A stretch of 20,771 nucleotides of DNA from Lachnospiraceae bacterium (GCA_003979345.1 RYVZ01000044.1:1-20771); one strand, 5' to 3'. Positions 1 through 8,939 are shown, counted from the first letter of the stretch. Notes: generated from the letters alone by a model not told the origin. Made by a program: numbers and translations.

Positions 1-65
1 GAGATAATATAGAAGAGATAAACAGAAAAAGGTAATGTTAGGGATGGTATGGAGGAAACGCAGGG

Positions 66-1349
66 ATGGTTCGGATATTGCTTTGGCTGATTGCGTTATT
101 GTTTTTTGGGACATACCGGATTCCCGGTCCGTCCGTGCTTCCGGAGAATCGCAGTGATCCTGTTCCGGGTGACGGGGATGCTTATATCGCGCCTGCGTTC
201 GGAGAGGATTCTTCCTGTATGCAGTCCGTGGGGGAGGCGTGTTTTCCCGTGTTTGTTGTGTCGTTTCCGGATACGGCGTATCGGTCGAATATGGTCGGAA
301 AAGAGGAACTGGAAGAATGGCTTTTTACCGGTGAGGACAGCGTCAGCGCATATTATGATACGGCGTCATACGGCCGGCTGCATTTAGACGGAGATGTTTG
401 GTTTTATGAGGCGCAGCAGGAGATCGCTTCCTATGAGAATGATTACGGGTTTGAAGAACTCGTGATGGAAGTGCTCACTTATTATGATGAGGAGATCGAT
501 TTTTCCACATATGACCGGAATGGTGATCATATCATGGATTCGCTTGTGATCTCGGTGCCATCGGGCGGTGATGTGGATTTTTGGTGGGGATGTCAGGCGA
601 CATGGTACCAGAATCCGGAATTTTGTGTGGATGGAATCTCTGTACGGCATTATATCATCAATGATGAGCAGCCGTATGAGAGGGAACGCGAGGTATATCA
701 GGCGACTGTGGAGCATGAACTTGGGCACTGTATGGGTCTGCCGGATTATTATAAATACAATTCCAAAGATTGGGAGGGATTTCACGGTATTGCGGGAATG
801 GAACGGATGGATGATTCCGAGGGGGATTTCTCACAGTTTTCTAAATTGATGCTGGGATGGCTTACCAGGGATCAGGTGCAGGTCATGGACCCGGATGCGC
901 AGAGTGCATCCTTTCTTCTGCCGCCGGCACATGAGGGCGGGTGCGCCGTTATCTTTCCGCAGGGCGGGCAGTCCCGTTTTGACGGTGAATATTTTTTGCT
1001 GGAATATAATACGCCGGATGGAAATAACGAAGGTCTTTTTTCTGATGAAGATGCAGGCGTGCGGATTTTTCATGTCGATGCAAGGATTGAGAGGGATTAC
1101 GATGGGGAACCCTATTATCGCTATGAAAATTTCAGTTCATACTATAATAGTTCGGATGAGGGGATCCGGATTCTAAAGCTGATCAATGATGGAGAAGGAT
1201 TTTACCAGACCGGAGATACGGTCCGATACGGGGAGGCATCGGATTTCGGGTGGTATACAACGGCCGGTTCGCTGAAAGACCCGGAATTGTCGATCCGGAT
1301 CGGCGCTGTTACGGAGGAGGGCATTACGATCGAAGTGATTCGGGAGTAA
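66..1349 (+). CDS. Secreted M6-family metalloprotease (immune inhibitor A-like)
   Basis: This is probably a secreted zinc endopeptidase of 427 residues. Residues 1-22 are a hydrophobic N-terminal stretch that acts as a signal peptide or anchor. The zinc motif HELGHCMGLPD lies at residues 217-227 and fits the HExxHxxGxxD pattern of M6/metzincin-like peptidases; a following GIAGMERM stretch is a candidate Met-turn. The region around residues 140-165 is Asp-rich (DRNGDHIMDS) and resembles a calcium-binding turn. Start: ATG at 66 with GGAGG at 51-55. It is shorter than the multidomain InhA proteases and carries no visible C-terminal binding domain. It converges on the AraC gene with only 55 bases between them, and no clear terminator is visible. 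The substrate is unknown. The family assignment is firm from the motif; the role is inferred. Confidence 0.85.
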   Translation: MVRILLWLIALLFFGTYRIPGPSVLPENRSDPVPGDGDAYIAPAFGEDSSCMQSVGEACFPVFVVSFPDTAYRSNMVGKEELEEWLFTGEDSVSAYYDTASYGRLHLDGDVWFYEAQQEIASYENDYGFEELVMEVLTYYDEEIDFSTYDRNGDHIMDSLVISVPSGGDVDFWWGCQATWYQNPEFCVDGISVRHYIINDEQPYEREREVYQATVEHELGHCMGLPDYYKYNSKDWEGFHGIAGMERMDDSEGDFSQFSKLMLGWLTRDQVQVMDPDAQSASFLLPPAHEGGCAVIFPQGGQSRFDGEYFLLEYNTPDGNNEGLFSDEDAGVRIFHVDARIERDYDGEPYYRYENFSSYYNSSDEGIRILKLINDGEGFYQTGDTVRYGEASDFGWYTTAGSLKDPELSIRIGAVTEEGITIEVIRE

Positions 1350-1404
1350 GAGCCGTACGCTCATGAAAGCAGACCGGGAGAACGGAAAGCGGACCGGCTA
1401 TGCG

Positions 1405-2475
1405 TCAGGAGCGTGACCGACGGTATTCTTTTGGCGTAACGCCGTATGCTTCTTTGAAAAGTGAATAAAAGTGTGTGCGGTTTGTAAATTTGAGAGCGGC
1501 AGCGATGGCGCTGATGGAATCGTCGGATTCTGTCAGAAGCAGCGCTGCTTTTTTCATGCAGAAGGACATGCCGTAGTCATACAGACACATATCTGTGAAT
1601 TTGTTGACGATGCGGTTTAAGTAGTCTCCGCTGTAATGCAGGCATTGTTCGAGCTCCGTACGTGACATGCGGCCGTCACTTTCCTCAAACAGCCGGGTGA
1701 TGCGCGAAAAGAGCAGAAAATCACTGTTGGTATCAAGGCGGACATTGGTGCAATGGTAATACTTCGGCAGTGACAGATAGGATAAAAACGTACATAACAA
1801 TCCTTTGATCTGATGCGAGGCGCCAAATTCCGGATGAAGAAGCGTGTGGATCATCTTTTCTGCCACGGTATGGAGATGTGCGGCATGAAGATGGTTCTGA
1901 TATGCCGGTATGAAATCGAGATAGGCCCGTATGCCGGGCTCTTTTAAGTCGTTAGAAATAAAATGGTACAGGCGGCTGTCATAGATTTCTTTTTCATTAG
2001 GGAAAAGAGGATTCTGTGCAGAGTCAAAAAGCTCCGTGATCATATCGGGCGACAGACCGATGAACAGCACGCGGCTTTTTTCGTGATAATATTCCATGTG
2101 ACGCAGATTACGGTTGATCAGGCAGCAGGAACCGGCGGTATAGTGATATTCTTTTCCTTCGATTTTTTGAATGATATTTCCTTCCAGTACAAATACAAAC
2201 TCAAAAAAGTCATGGAAGTGCGGCGCGTTTTTGGTATAGGAGTTATTTTTTTGTAAAAGAGATTCCTGATACATGACCGCCTTTGTCGCGGACAGGGTAA
2301 CGATATTGACATAATCTTTGGGATCCGGACCGTTACAATATTCCAATGTCAGTTGAAACGGCACGTCCATATGGTAAAAACGGCTGAAATCGCTTTCGCC
2401 GTTCTGTACTTTGATTGAAGAATCGCGGCTGTCTAAAGCGCTCAGCATATCTAAACCGAAACGGTTTTCTGTCAT
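1405..2475 (-). CDS. AraC-family transcriptional regulator with N-terminal cupin domain
   Basis: A transcription factor of about 356 residues. The N-terminal half has a cupin-like sensor region with HFHDFFEFVFVLEG followed by a Cys-rich GSCCLINRN strand. The last ~100 residues form the AraC-type double helix-turn-helix, ending in the family signature FTNRTHFYSLFKEAYGVTP. An ATG at 2496 is in frame, but the GGAGGAGG sequence lies just after it and is well placed for the ATG at 2475, so the shorter start is preferred. It is divergent from the GH53 galactanase gene, the usual arrangement for an AraC activator of a neighbouring glycan-degradation gene. Control of the galactanase in response to galactan-derived sugars is therefore an inference from context; the ligand is unknown. 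Confidence 0.88.
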   Translation of the reverse strand: MTENRFGLDMLSALDSRDSSIKVQNGESDFSRFYHMDVPFQLTLEYCNGPDPKDYVNIVTLSATKAVMYQESLLQKNNSYTKNAPHFHDFFEFVFVLEGNIIQKIEGKEYHYTAGSCCLINRNLRHMEYYHEKSRVLFIGLSPDMITELFDSAQNPLFPNEKEIYDSRLYHFISNDLKEPGIRAYLDFIPAYQNHLHAAHLHTVAEKMIHTLLHPEFGASHQIKGLLCTFLSYLSLPKYYHCTNVRLDTNSDFLLFSRITRLFEESDGRMSRTELEQCLHYSGDYLNRIVNKFTDMCLYDYGMSFCMKKAALLLTESDDSISAIAAALKFTNRTHFYSLFKEAYGVTPKEYRRSRS

Positions 2476-2533
2476 GGCTGTTTTGTCCTCCTCCATACCC
2501 TATTCCCGAATATGATACAAAAAAGGGCTGTAT

Positions 2534-2579
2534 ATATCGTTTTGCGATATTGCTACATAAAATAGGAATTTTCTATAAT
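2534..2579 (+). promoter_or_regulatory. Putative promoter and operator of the GH53 gene
   Basis: A candidate -35 TTGCTA (2550-2555) and a perfect -10 TATAAT (2574-2579) are separated by 18 bases. Immediately upstream and touching the -35 is the inverted repeat ATATCG-TTTTG-CGATAT (2534-2550), well placed for an activator or repressor. The resulting leader of over 100 bases contains GGAAACAAT at about 2590, complementary to ATTGTTGTTTCC near 2619-2630 with a small bulge. Prediction only. Confidence 0.5.
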
Positions 2580-2698
2580 GATTCCGAAGGAAACAATGAT
2601 TTGAAACGGTGAAGGATTGTTGTTTCCCAAGGTATAGGATCATTATAAATAAAATCTTCACAAGAGTAAAGAAGTCAAAACGGGAGGTCTACAATTTT

Positions 2699-4813
2699 AT
2701 GAGAAAACGATTTTATGCGAAACTAACAGCCGTATGTTTAAGCATCACCCTTTGCGGGGCAGTATTGGCGGGATGCGGATCAAAGGATGCGGATTCTTCC
2801 ACCGGAGCGCAGACGTCTACGGAAACACCGGCAGATGATGCGCAGGGTGACGGAGCACAGACGCAGGAGCCGGATGTGTCGGAACCGGATTCGGGTGCGC
2901 AGCAGCCGGAGACGATCGAAGTCACGACGTTTCCGCTGCCGTCAGCGTCGGAGGAGTCTGAAATTTTCATTAAGCCGATTGACGGGATTTCTGACGACTT
3001 TATCCGCGGAATGGACGCCTCCACCGTGCTTGCTGAGGAAAACAGCGGCGTAAAATACTATAATTTCGAAGGCGAGGAACAGGACGTTTTTATGACGATG
3101 GCGCAGGCAGGCGTCAACTATATCCGCCTTCGCGTATGGAACGATCCCTATGATGAGAACGGAAACGGATACGGCGGCGGAAATAATGACCTTGCCACGG
3201 CGGTCGAGCTTGGTAAGCGCGCGACAATGTATGGCATGAAGGTGTGCATTGATTTCCACTATTCGGATTTCTGGGCAGACCCCAAGCGCCAGCATGCACC
3301 GAAAGCATGGGAAGGCATGAGCGTGGAAGAAAAATGTGACGCGCTCTATGAATTTACGAAAGAAAGCTTAACGGAGCTCTTAAATGCCGGCGTGAATGTC
3401 GGTATGGTACAGATCGGAAATGAGATCAATAACGGCATGTCCGGGGAAAAGGACATTGCAAATGTAGTGGAGCTTCTGCATGCAGGAAGCCGTGCGGTCC
3501 GCGAGATCTCCGAATCTTTTGGTCAGGACATTCAGGTCGTTGTACATTATACACGGATCAACCAGCCGGATGAGATCGACAATTTGGCAGCAACGCTTGC
3601 GGAGGCGGGATTAGACTATGATATTATGGGATTATCCTATTATCCGTTCTGGGACGGCACGAATGAGAATATGCAGGCCGTTGCGACAAATATTCAGGAA
3701 AATTACGGCAAAAAGGTTATGATCGCAGAGACATCTTATTGTTATACTGCGGAGGATGGAGACGGATGCGGGAACAGCTTTAAGGGTACCGACGATCTGG
3801 TTGAAGGCTATGCGGCAACCGTACAGAGTCAGGCTTCCATGATCCGTGATATCTGCGAGGCGGCAAATGATGTCGGTGTGCTTGGTATTTTCTACTGGGA
3901 AGGAGCATGGGTTCCGGTTGGCGAGGCGACTGTGGATAATTCTGCAATCTGGGAGAAATACGGAAGCGGCTGGGCGAGCAGCTTTGCGGCGGATTATGAC
4001 CCTGAGGACGCAGGATTGTATTACGGAGGCTGTGCGTGGGATAATCAGGCGATGTTCGACTTTGACGGACACCCGCTTGCATCATTGAATGTATTTAAGT
4101 ATCTGCGCTACGGTTCGACTGCGCCGCTTGCAATCGATGATATTCCAAAGGTTTCCGTTTTGTGCGATGTGGGCGGGGCGCTTGAACTCCCTGAGACGAT
4201 TCCGGTCATTTATAACGACCGCGCTGCGAACACGGAAGTTCCGGTCGTATGGGATGAAGCGCAGATCGCCGCGATTGATACGAATGTCGGCGGAGACTAT
4301 GAGGTGGCGGGAACGCTCGAGGACGGAACGGAAGTTATCTGCTATATACAGGTAATCATGATCAATCATGTTTTGAACCCGGGGTTTGAGGATGCCGACA
4401 CTTCCATGTGGAAAGTGACTTACGCGGGTGAAAGCAATCCGACCGATTTTCAGGTAAAGGCGGACGATGCATACAGCGGAGAGACGTCGTTTCACTTCTG
4501 GTCGGCGGATTCTGATATGGAATTTTCGATCGAGCAGGAATTTACGGACTTAGAGCCCGGAACGTATCAGCTTACCGTTTATGCGCAGGGCGGTGATGTG
4601 TCTGCGGATTCCTCAATGGAACTGTATGCGGTCGTGAATGGGGAAGAACTGACGGAGCCGTTCATGGTGACGACATGGGTTGATTGGAAAGCGCCGACGA
4701 TCACGGATATTAAAGTGACCGACGGCACGCTGATCATCGGCGTTCGTATGAAGTGTAATGCGGCAAGCTGGGGAACAGTGGATGATTTTACATTGAACAG
4801 GGTTTCTGATTAG
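2699..4813 (+). CDS. GH53 arabinogalactan endo-beta-1,4-galactanase, lipoprotein, multidomain
   Basis: This protein of 704 residues probably hydrolyses beta-1,4-galactan side chains of pectin at the cell surface. The signal peptide ends in the lipobox LAGC (Cys26), followed by an acidic Ser/Thr/Gln-rich linker to about residue 95. The GH53 catalytic domain spans about 98-473. It contains the acid/base glutamate in QIGNEIN (Glu242) and the nucleophile in MIAETSY (Glu344), both at family-typical places. An Ig-like domain follows at about 484-552, then a jelly-roll carbohydrate-binding-like domain at 556-704 (NPGFED start), reminiscent of the galactan-binding CBM61 region of other GH53 enzymes. 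The start at 2699 gives a proper lipoprotein signal and has GGGAGG at 2682-2687; the frame is open back to 2609 but that extension breaks the signal peptide. Regulation by the divergent AraC protein is inferred. Confidence 0.93.
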   Translation: MRKRFYAKLTAVCLSITLCGAVLAGCGSKDADSSTGAQTSTETPADDAQGDGAQTQEPDVSEPDSGAQQPETIEVTTFPLPSASEESEIFIKPIDGISDDFIRGMDASTVLAEENSGVKYYNFEGEEQDVFMTMAQAGVNYIRLRVWNDPYDENGNGYGGGNNDLATAVELGKRATMYGMKVCIDFHYSDFWADPKRQHAPKAWEGMSVEEKCDALYEFTKESLTELLNAGVNVGMVQIGNEINNGMSGEKDIANVVELLHAGSRAVREISESFGQDIQVVVHYTRINQPDEIDNLAATLAEAGLDYDIMGLSYYPFWDGTNENMQAVATNIQENYGKKVMIAETSYCYTAEDGDGCGNSFKGTDDLVEGYAATVQSQASMIRDICEAANDVGVLGIFYWEGAWVPVGEATVDNSAIWEKYGSGWASSFAADYDPEDAGLYYGGCAWDNQAMFDFDGHPLASLNVFKYLRYGSTAPLAIDDIPKVSVLCDVGGALELPETIPVIYNDRAANTEVPVVWDEAQIAAIDTNVGGDYEVAGTLEDGTEVICYIQVIMINHVLNPGFEDADTSMWKVTYAGESNPTDFQVKADDAYSGETSFHFWSADSDMEFSIEQEFTDLEPGTYQLTVYAQGGDVSADSSMELYAVVNGEELTEPFMVTTWVDWKAPTITDIKVTDGTLIIGVRMKCNAASWGTVDDFTLNRVSD

Positions 4814-4846
4814 AAAGTATTGAACAGATTGTGGGGGGATTGATAG

Positions 4847-4891
4847 TCAGGCGGGTATACTGTTGTTATGCCCGCCTGATGTTTGTTTGCA
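4847..4891 (+). terminator. Rho-independent terminator after the GH53 gene
   Basis: TCAGGCGGGTAT (4847-4858) pairs with ATGCCCGCCTGA (4868-4879), allowing one G:U pair, around a 9-base loop. A T-rich tail (TGTTTGTTTG) follows. It sits 34 bases after the galactanase stop codon. Confidence 0.8.
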
Positions 4892-5153
4892 AATTTGTAT
4901 AATAAAATCTTTGATGTTATTTAAGGTACGCATTAACTCAATATAAAAATACGCAATTGCGTAAAAAAATGCCTAAAATTTTGAATAGAATTTTAGGCAC
5001 GACTCGTATATACACTCTATCACATTTCAAAATAAAAGTCTAGTAATCTTTCTTTTTTTCTTTATAATTTTTTATAGGCTATTTTCTTATGCGGATGATC
5101 TTGAGAATCTTCTTACGCAAGAGGCTGAGACGGATATGTAAAGGAGGAGACCG
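4892..5153. other. AT-rich intergenic segment between the GH53 and HelD genes
   Basis: This segment is visibly more AT-rich than the genes around it and contains poly-T and poly-A runs near 5045-5075. It holds the palindrome ACGCAATTGCGT (4951-4962) and the minus-strand terminator described separately. No credible protein gene is seen. A short frame from ATG 5089 encodes an Arg-rich peptide and probably arises by chance. The HelD ribosome binding site AGGAGG lies just before 5154. Confidence 0.6.
4963..4999 (-). terminator. Canonical terminator hairpin oriented on the minus strand, no gene upstream
   Basis: TGCCTAAAATT (4970-4980) and AATTTTAGGCA (4989-4999) form a perfect 11-bp stem with an 8-base loop. 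Read on the minus strand, the stem is followed directly by seven T residues (4969 to 4963), the form of an intrinsic terminator. Read on the plus strand it has no T tract. No minus-strand protein gene lies upstream (5000-5153), so it may end a small RNA or an antisense transcript of the HelD gene. Confidence 0.6.
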
Positions 5154-7163
5154 ATGGACGCGGAACGGATGGAGGAGCAGAGGCATTTTGACGATTGCAG
5201 GGAACTGATACTGAAAAATACTGCCGGGTATGAGGCGGAATTTGAGGAGCGTCACAAAAAGACACAGGAACTGTTTCGCATGATGCAGGGCGGCGACGTG
5301 GAGCTCTACAATCAGATGATGACGAGCAAGAGTTTGGAGGATCATGCGGCGGGACAGCTGAAGAAAAACCGCGCCGCGTATGAGAATCCTTATTTTGGCA
5401 GGATCGATTATCTGGATAATGAGACCGAAAGCAGGGAAAAGGTTTATATCGGAAAAAACGGTGTTTTTCGCAACAAGACCGACGTTGTAGTCGCAGACTG
5501 GCGTGCGCCGATTTCCAGCGTTTATTATGAAAACGAAATCGGTGAGGGATGCTACCGTCTGCCCGAGAGCGGCTCCGGCGGCGACGAGGAGGGAGAGGAG
5601 ATCCCCATCTGCCTGTATCTGAAACGGACTTATGACGTGGAAAAAGGAGTGTTGAAGGGCTATTATGACAGCGATGTGGCGGCGAACGACGCGCTGCTGG
5701 TCCAGTATCTTTCCCAAAACAAAGACGCGGTGCTGGGGGATATTATCGCGACGATCCAAAAGGAGCAGAATGAGATCATCAGGGAGTCTCCGTTTAAGAA
5801 TATTTTGGTGCAGGGGGTGGCGGGAAGCGGCAAAACGACGGTGGCGATGCACCGCATTTCCTACATTCTGTATAATTATAAAGAGCGCTTTACCTCCAAT
5901 GAATTCTGCATCATCGGAGGCAACGATCTGCTGCTTTCTTATATTACGAGCGGACTGCCTGAACTCGATGTCCATGACGTGAAGCAGAAGCGCATGGATG
6001 CCATGATCACCTATTTGCTAAAAAAAGAATGGACCAAAAAGCAGAAACTGATCGCGCCGCTGCCGGATGCGGAGCTGCGAAGCCGCATGGAATTTATCTT
6101 GACGCTGGAGCGGTGGCTGCTTCGTCTTCGAAGACAGAAAGTAACGGCAAAGGAATTGAGAGACCGTGAGCTTGGAGTCATTTTGACGGAGAGCAGCATC
6201 GAGCGTCTGAGGGAAGAGACATCGGAGTACAGTATTTACCGGCTGCTTGTCACTTTGGATGAGCGTGTGCGTACGAAACTCAAGTTTTTGAGTCCGGATG
6301 GTGAGAAAGAGTATTATCAGAAAAAATGCAGGGAATATAAGCAGCATTATAAAAATCAGGCGGTAACCCAAAGTGTCTGTGCACTGTATCAGGAATTTCT
6401 CACGGATTATGCAGAGAAATTTCCCGGAACGATCGATCTTTTGCTTCATGAGCAAAAGTCGGCCGCAGGGGAGTATGATGTCTATGATGCTGCGGCAATG
6501 GTATTGATCTATTATCGCGTGAAGCAGAAAAAAGAGGATGAGGAATTCGGCCAGATTTTCATTGATGAGGCGCAGGATTTCGGCGCGCCGGTTTATTATG
6601 TGCTGCGCAGGGTGCTGCCGGCATGCTATTTTACGATCATGGGTGACGTCTCACAGAATATCAATTATGAGACGGGTATGAACGACTGGGAAGATATGAA
6701 TAAATGGGTGCTCACGGGGAAAAGAGACACGTTCCGGCTTCTCAGAAAGAGCTACCGGAACACGATCGAAATCTCGGAGTATGCGGGTAAGATTTTGGAG
6801 AGAGCGTCATTCGGACGCTACCAGATCGATCCGGTCATCCGTCACGGCATACCGGTGCAGGAATATTCTTTATATGATGAGACGGCGATGTACGAGCGCG
6901 CACAGGGAATCGTGAAAAACGCCAGAGAGAAGGGATACGGGAGCATCGCGGTGATTTGCGGAAGTGACGCGGAGGCAGAGTGGATCGGAAAGTGGCTGGA
7001 GGGTGTGACGATCCTGCCTGTGCAGATGACAAAGGGGCTGGAATTCGACGTGGTGCTTTTGTGGAACCCGCCTGCCGAAACCGACAGCATAAAGACAGCG
7101 AAGCTTCAGTATGTCGCGGCGACGCGGGCGCTGCACGAGCTGCATGTAATGAGGATGGGGTGA
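5154..7163 (+). CDS. helD: HelD-like UvrD/Rep superfamily I ATPase
   Basis: HelD proteins are motor ATPases that bind RNA polymerase and free it from stalled or post-termination complexes. This one has 669 residues, on the short side for the Bacillota class. The N-terminal ~60 residues are charged and helical, fitting the coiled-coil arm. The HelD signature is present as YIGKNGVF...DWRAPISSVYYE at about 98-126. Walker A GVAGSGKTT is at 221-229. Walker B IDEAQD is at 470-475. Then comes GDVSQNI. The helicase motif QMTKGLEFD is at 624-632, and the terminal AATRALHEL follows. Start ATG 5154 has AGGAGG a few bases upstream. It stands alone with no clear terminator after it. The family is secure; RNA polymerase recycling is known for relatives and inferred here. 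Confidence 0.9.
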   Translation: MDAERMEEQRHFDDCRELILKNTAGYEAEFEERHKKTQELFRMMQGGDVELYNQMMTSKSLEDHAAGQLKKNRAAYENPYFGRIDYLDNETESREKVYIGKNGVFRNKTDVVVADWRAPISSVYYENEIGEGCYRLPESGSGGDEEGEEIPICLYLKRTYDVEKGVLKGYYDSDVAANDALLVQYLSQNKDAVLGDIIATIQKEQNEIIRESPFKNILVQGVAGSGKTTVAMHRISYILYNYKERFTSNEFCIIGGNDLLLSYITSGLPELDVHDVKQKRMDAMITYLLKKEWTKKQKLIAPLPDAELRSRMEFILTLERWLLRLRRQKVTAKELRDRELGVILTESSIERLREETSEYSIYRLLVTLDERVRTKLKFLSPDGEKEYYQKKCREYKQHYKNQAVTQSVCALYQEFLTDYAEKFPGTIDLLLHEQKSAAGEYDVYDAAAMVLIYYRVKQKKEDEEFGQIFIDEAQDFGAPVYYVLRRVLPACYFTIMGDVSQNINYETGMNDWEDMNKWVLTGKRDTFRLLRKSYRNTIEISEYAGKILERASFGRYQIDPVIRHGIPVQEYSLYDETAMYERAQGIVKNAREKGYGSIAVICGSDAEAEWIGKWLEGVTILPVQMTKGLEFDVVLLWNPPAETDSIKTAKLQYVAATRALHELHVMRMG

Positions 7164-7594
7164 GGGAGAAGACTGGGGTGGATTGGAAATAGTACTATGG
7201 GTACGATCGGAAGACACTCGCTTTTGATCACGCCCGAATATGGCAACGTATGCCCTTATAACTTTGGCAGCCGCAATTCTTTTTTTCTATGAAAAGAATC
7301 GCTCATTTGAGAGGAATCTGCAAGTTTTATGCTATGCCAAAACGTGAGGTATGGTCAGTGTTTTTATGAAAGCATATCCCCCAAAATAAGTCGCAGAAAT
7401 GTACGAAATGGATTAGGAAAGAAAAGATCACCGGCACTGCAATCGAAGTGAATGCGACGGATTTTTCTTATCAGAAGGATAAGATGCTTCTTGAGCAGAT
7501 CGACAAATTTATGAAATGACGCAGGGCTTTGCGTATGAGAACGAATGGCAAAGAGAAAGACAAAAAAGACAAGGATAACTAGGAGGGTTCAAAT
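7164..7594 (+). pseudogene. Gene-poor tract with probable decayed coding remnants
   Basis: No intact gene is seen in these 431 bases. A frame ending at 7519 has no start codon but looks protein-like for about 40 codons: it runs through KITGTAIEVNATDFSYQKDK to a TGA, with a stop at 7367 upstream. Its stop overlaps an ATG (7516) that opens a 20-residue frame, MTQGFAYENEWQRERQKRQG, ending at 7578. Another short frame begins at ATG 7197 (MGTIGRHSLLITPEYGN) and stops within 100 bases. These look like pieces of one or more lost genes, but I do not recognise the parent family. An 8-bp hairpin (ATTCTTTT/AAAAGAAT, 7276-7299) is also present. Interpretation as remnants is inference. Confidence 0.4.
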
Positions 7595-7948
7595 ATGTTA
7601 TTGATAGAATATCCCAAATGCACCACATGCAAAAAGGCAAAAAAATGGCTGGATGAGAGGAAGATCGCTTATACGGACCGCCACATTGCGGAGGACAACC
7701 CCGCCTATGAGGAATTGAAAGAATGGTATCAGAGAAGCGGACTGCCATTAAAGAAGTTCTTTAATACAAGCGGGGTCTTATACAAAGAAATGAACCTAAA
7801 GGACAAACTGCCGGGCATGAGCGAGGAGGAACAGCTCAGGTTGTTGGCAACGGACGGAATGTTAGTGAAGCGTCCGCTTCTGGTGATGGAGCATACGATA
7901 CTTGTCGGATTTAGAGAAAATGAATGGAATGACGGACTGGCTTTATAA
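7595..7948 (+). CDS. ArsC/Spx-like thioredoxin-fold protein
   Basis: A small protein of 117 residues in the arsenate reductase C / Spx / YffB group. The N-terminal redox motif PKCTTCKKA has Cys9 and Cys12. The family's C-terminal VKRPLLV segment (Lys92, Arg93, Pro94) packs next to the active-site cysteine. With a CxxC motif it could act as a glutaredoxin-like reductase or as an Spx-type RNA polymerase partner; sequence alone does not separate these. No arsenic-resistance genes are nearby, so an arsenate role is not supported. ATG 7595 has AGGAGGG about 7 bases upstream. Confidence 0.88.
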   Translation: MLLIEYPKCTTCKKAKKWLDERKIAYTDRHIAEDNPAYEELKEWYQRSGLPLKKFFNTSGVLYKEMNLKDKLPGMSEEEQLRLLATDGMLVKRPLLVMEHTILVGFRENEWNDGLAL

Positions 7949-7971
7949 AAAGATGGCATTGCGGTTGATAA

Positions 7972-8029
7972 GTGTGAAGGAAATCACTAAGCTCGAAAAT
8001 ACATCGCTAAGTGATTTTAATCTTCACAC
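7972..8029. repeat. Long imperfect inverted repeat upstream of the nucleotidyltransferase gene
   Basis: GTGTGAAG (7972-7979) pairs with CTTCACAC (8022-8029). Inside, AATCACTAAGC matches GCTAAGTGATT with one mismatch. The arms enclose a short A-rich loop. No T tract follows, so it is more likely a leader or processing structure, or an operator, than a terminator. Confidence 0.5.
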
Positions 8030-8110
8030 CGAAGAATGCGAAAAGCACGCAGATGGGAGCAAAGATGAAGTAAAAGCAGAACAAGAGGGGATAAAACGGA
8101 GGAAAACCAA

Positions 8111-8791
8111 ATGTTTCAGATTGATTCTTATATCGAAAAGCTACTGATGCTTTTGAGGGAAGAATTTGGAGAGCGTCTTGTTTATCTGGGACTGCAGGGA
8201 AGCTATCTCAGAAACGAGCAGAATGAAAACAGTGATATTGACATCATGGCAGTCATCGACGAGATTAAGGTTGGGGACTTGGAACGATATCGTGATATTC
8301 TTATATATGTCGGTTATTATGAAAAGTCGTGTGGGTTTATCTGCGGAAAAAAGGAGCTTGCTCATTGGAACCCGTTGGAAATCTGCCATCTGCTTTACGC
8401 AACGAAGGATATTTACGGAACATTGTCTGAATATGTACCCCGATATACGGCGGTTGATATCAAAAATTTTGTCAAATTAAGTGTTGGTAATCTGTATCAT
8501 GAGCTGGGACACCGCTTCATTCATGCCGATCGTGAAAAAAGCAGATCACATCTGCCGGGGACCTATAAACAGGTATTTTTTATCCTTCAGAATTTGACCT
8601 GCCTGAGAACGGGTGTATTTTATGGTACGAAATCGGAATTGCTTTGCGTGCTGGAAGGTCAGGATAAGGATGTATTGGAGGCGGCGATGAATCTGCAGAG
8701 CGGGCAGGAGTTTGATTTTGAATGGGCGTTTGAGCTGCTGTTTTCATGGTGTGGGAATACGCTGACGCGGCTGGATGATGCGGCAGCGTGA
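8111..8791 (+). CDS. Nucleotidyltransferase-domain protein
   Basis: A protein of 226 residues with the polymerase-beta-like nucleotidyltransferase motif near its start: GSYLRNEQNENSDIDIM has Gly30-Ser31 and the metal-binding pair Asp42/Asp44. The N-terminal half is therefore a catalytic NTase fold. The remainder is helical and resembles the accessory region of stand-alone nucleotidyltransferases related to aminoglycoside adenylyltransferases. ATG 8111 follows GGAGG (8099-8103). It is not adjacent to a HEPN gene, so a MNT/HEPN toxin-antitoxin role has no support here. The substrate is unknown. It converges on the GNAT gene across a shared terminator. Confidence 0.82.
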   Translation: MFQIDSYIEKLLMLLREEFGERLVYLGLQGSYLRNEQNENSDIDIMAVIDEIKVGDLERYRDILIYVGYYEKSCGFICGKKELAHWNPLEICHLLYATKDIYGTLSEYVPRYTAVDIKNFVKLSVGNLYHELGHRFIHADREKSRSHLPGTYKQVFFILQNLTCLRTGVFYGTKSELLCVLEGQDKDVLEAAMNLQSGQEFDFEWAFELLFSWCGNTLTRLDDAAA

Positions 8792-8872
8792 CGTAAGCAG
8801 GAATCATCAATGACAGGATCGAGGATCGGCGTGAGAAACTTTGAAATACCCCAGGCATAAGATGCTGATACT

Positions 8873-8920
8873 GAAATCTGACCGGCAGGACTGTAAATAT
8901 CAGTCTGCCGGTCAGATTTC
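8873..8920. terminator. Bidirectional terminator between the NTase and GNAT genes
   Basis: A stem of about 20 bp, GAAATCTGACCGGCAGGACTG (first arm from 8873), pairs with an arm ending at 8920 (CAGTCTGCCGGTCAGATTTC), with one bulged base and a 7-base loop. It sits between two convergent genes. A/T runs flanking the GC core on both arms fit termination in both directions. Confidence 0.8.
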
Positions 8921-8939
8921 AAGTGCTACATGAGGTACT

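Noticed and set aside
2609..2698. A 30-residue upstream extension of the GH53 protein
   Set aside because: It would bury the lipoprotein signal peptide; the ribosome binding site at 2682-2687 supports the start at 2699.
5079..5975. A 298-codon minus-strand frame opposite the HelD gene
   Set aside because: It lies antisense to a clear HelD coding region with all motifs, has no recognisable domain and no ribosome binding site; it is a shadow of the real gene.
7902..8147. An 81-codon plus-strand frame overlapping the ArsC-like and NTase genes
   Set aside because: It overlaps both well-supported genes, lacks a ribosome binding site and spans the inverted repeat at 7972-8029.
8111..8791. A MNT/HEPN-type toxin-antitoxin or defence module around the nucleotidyltransferase
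   Set aside because: No HEPN partner or other defence gene is adjacent, and the convergent neighbour is an ordinary GNAT.
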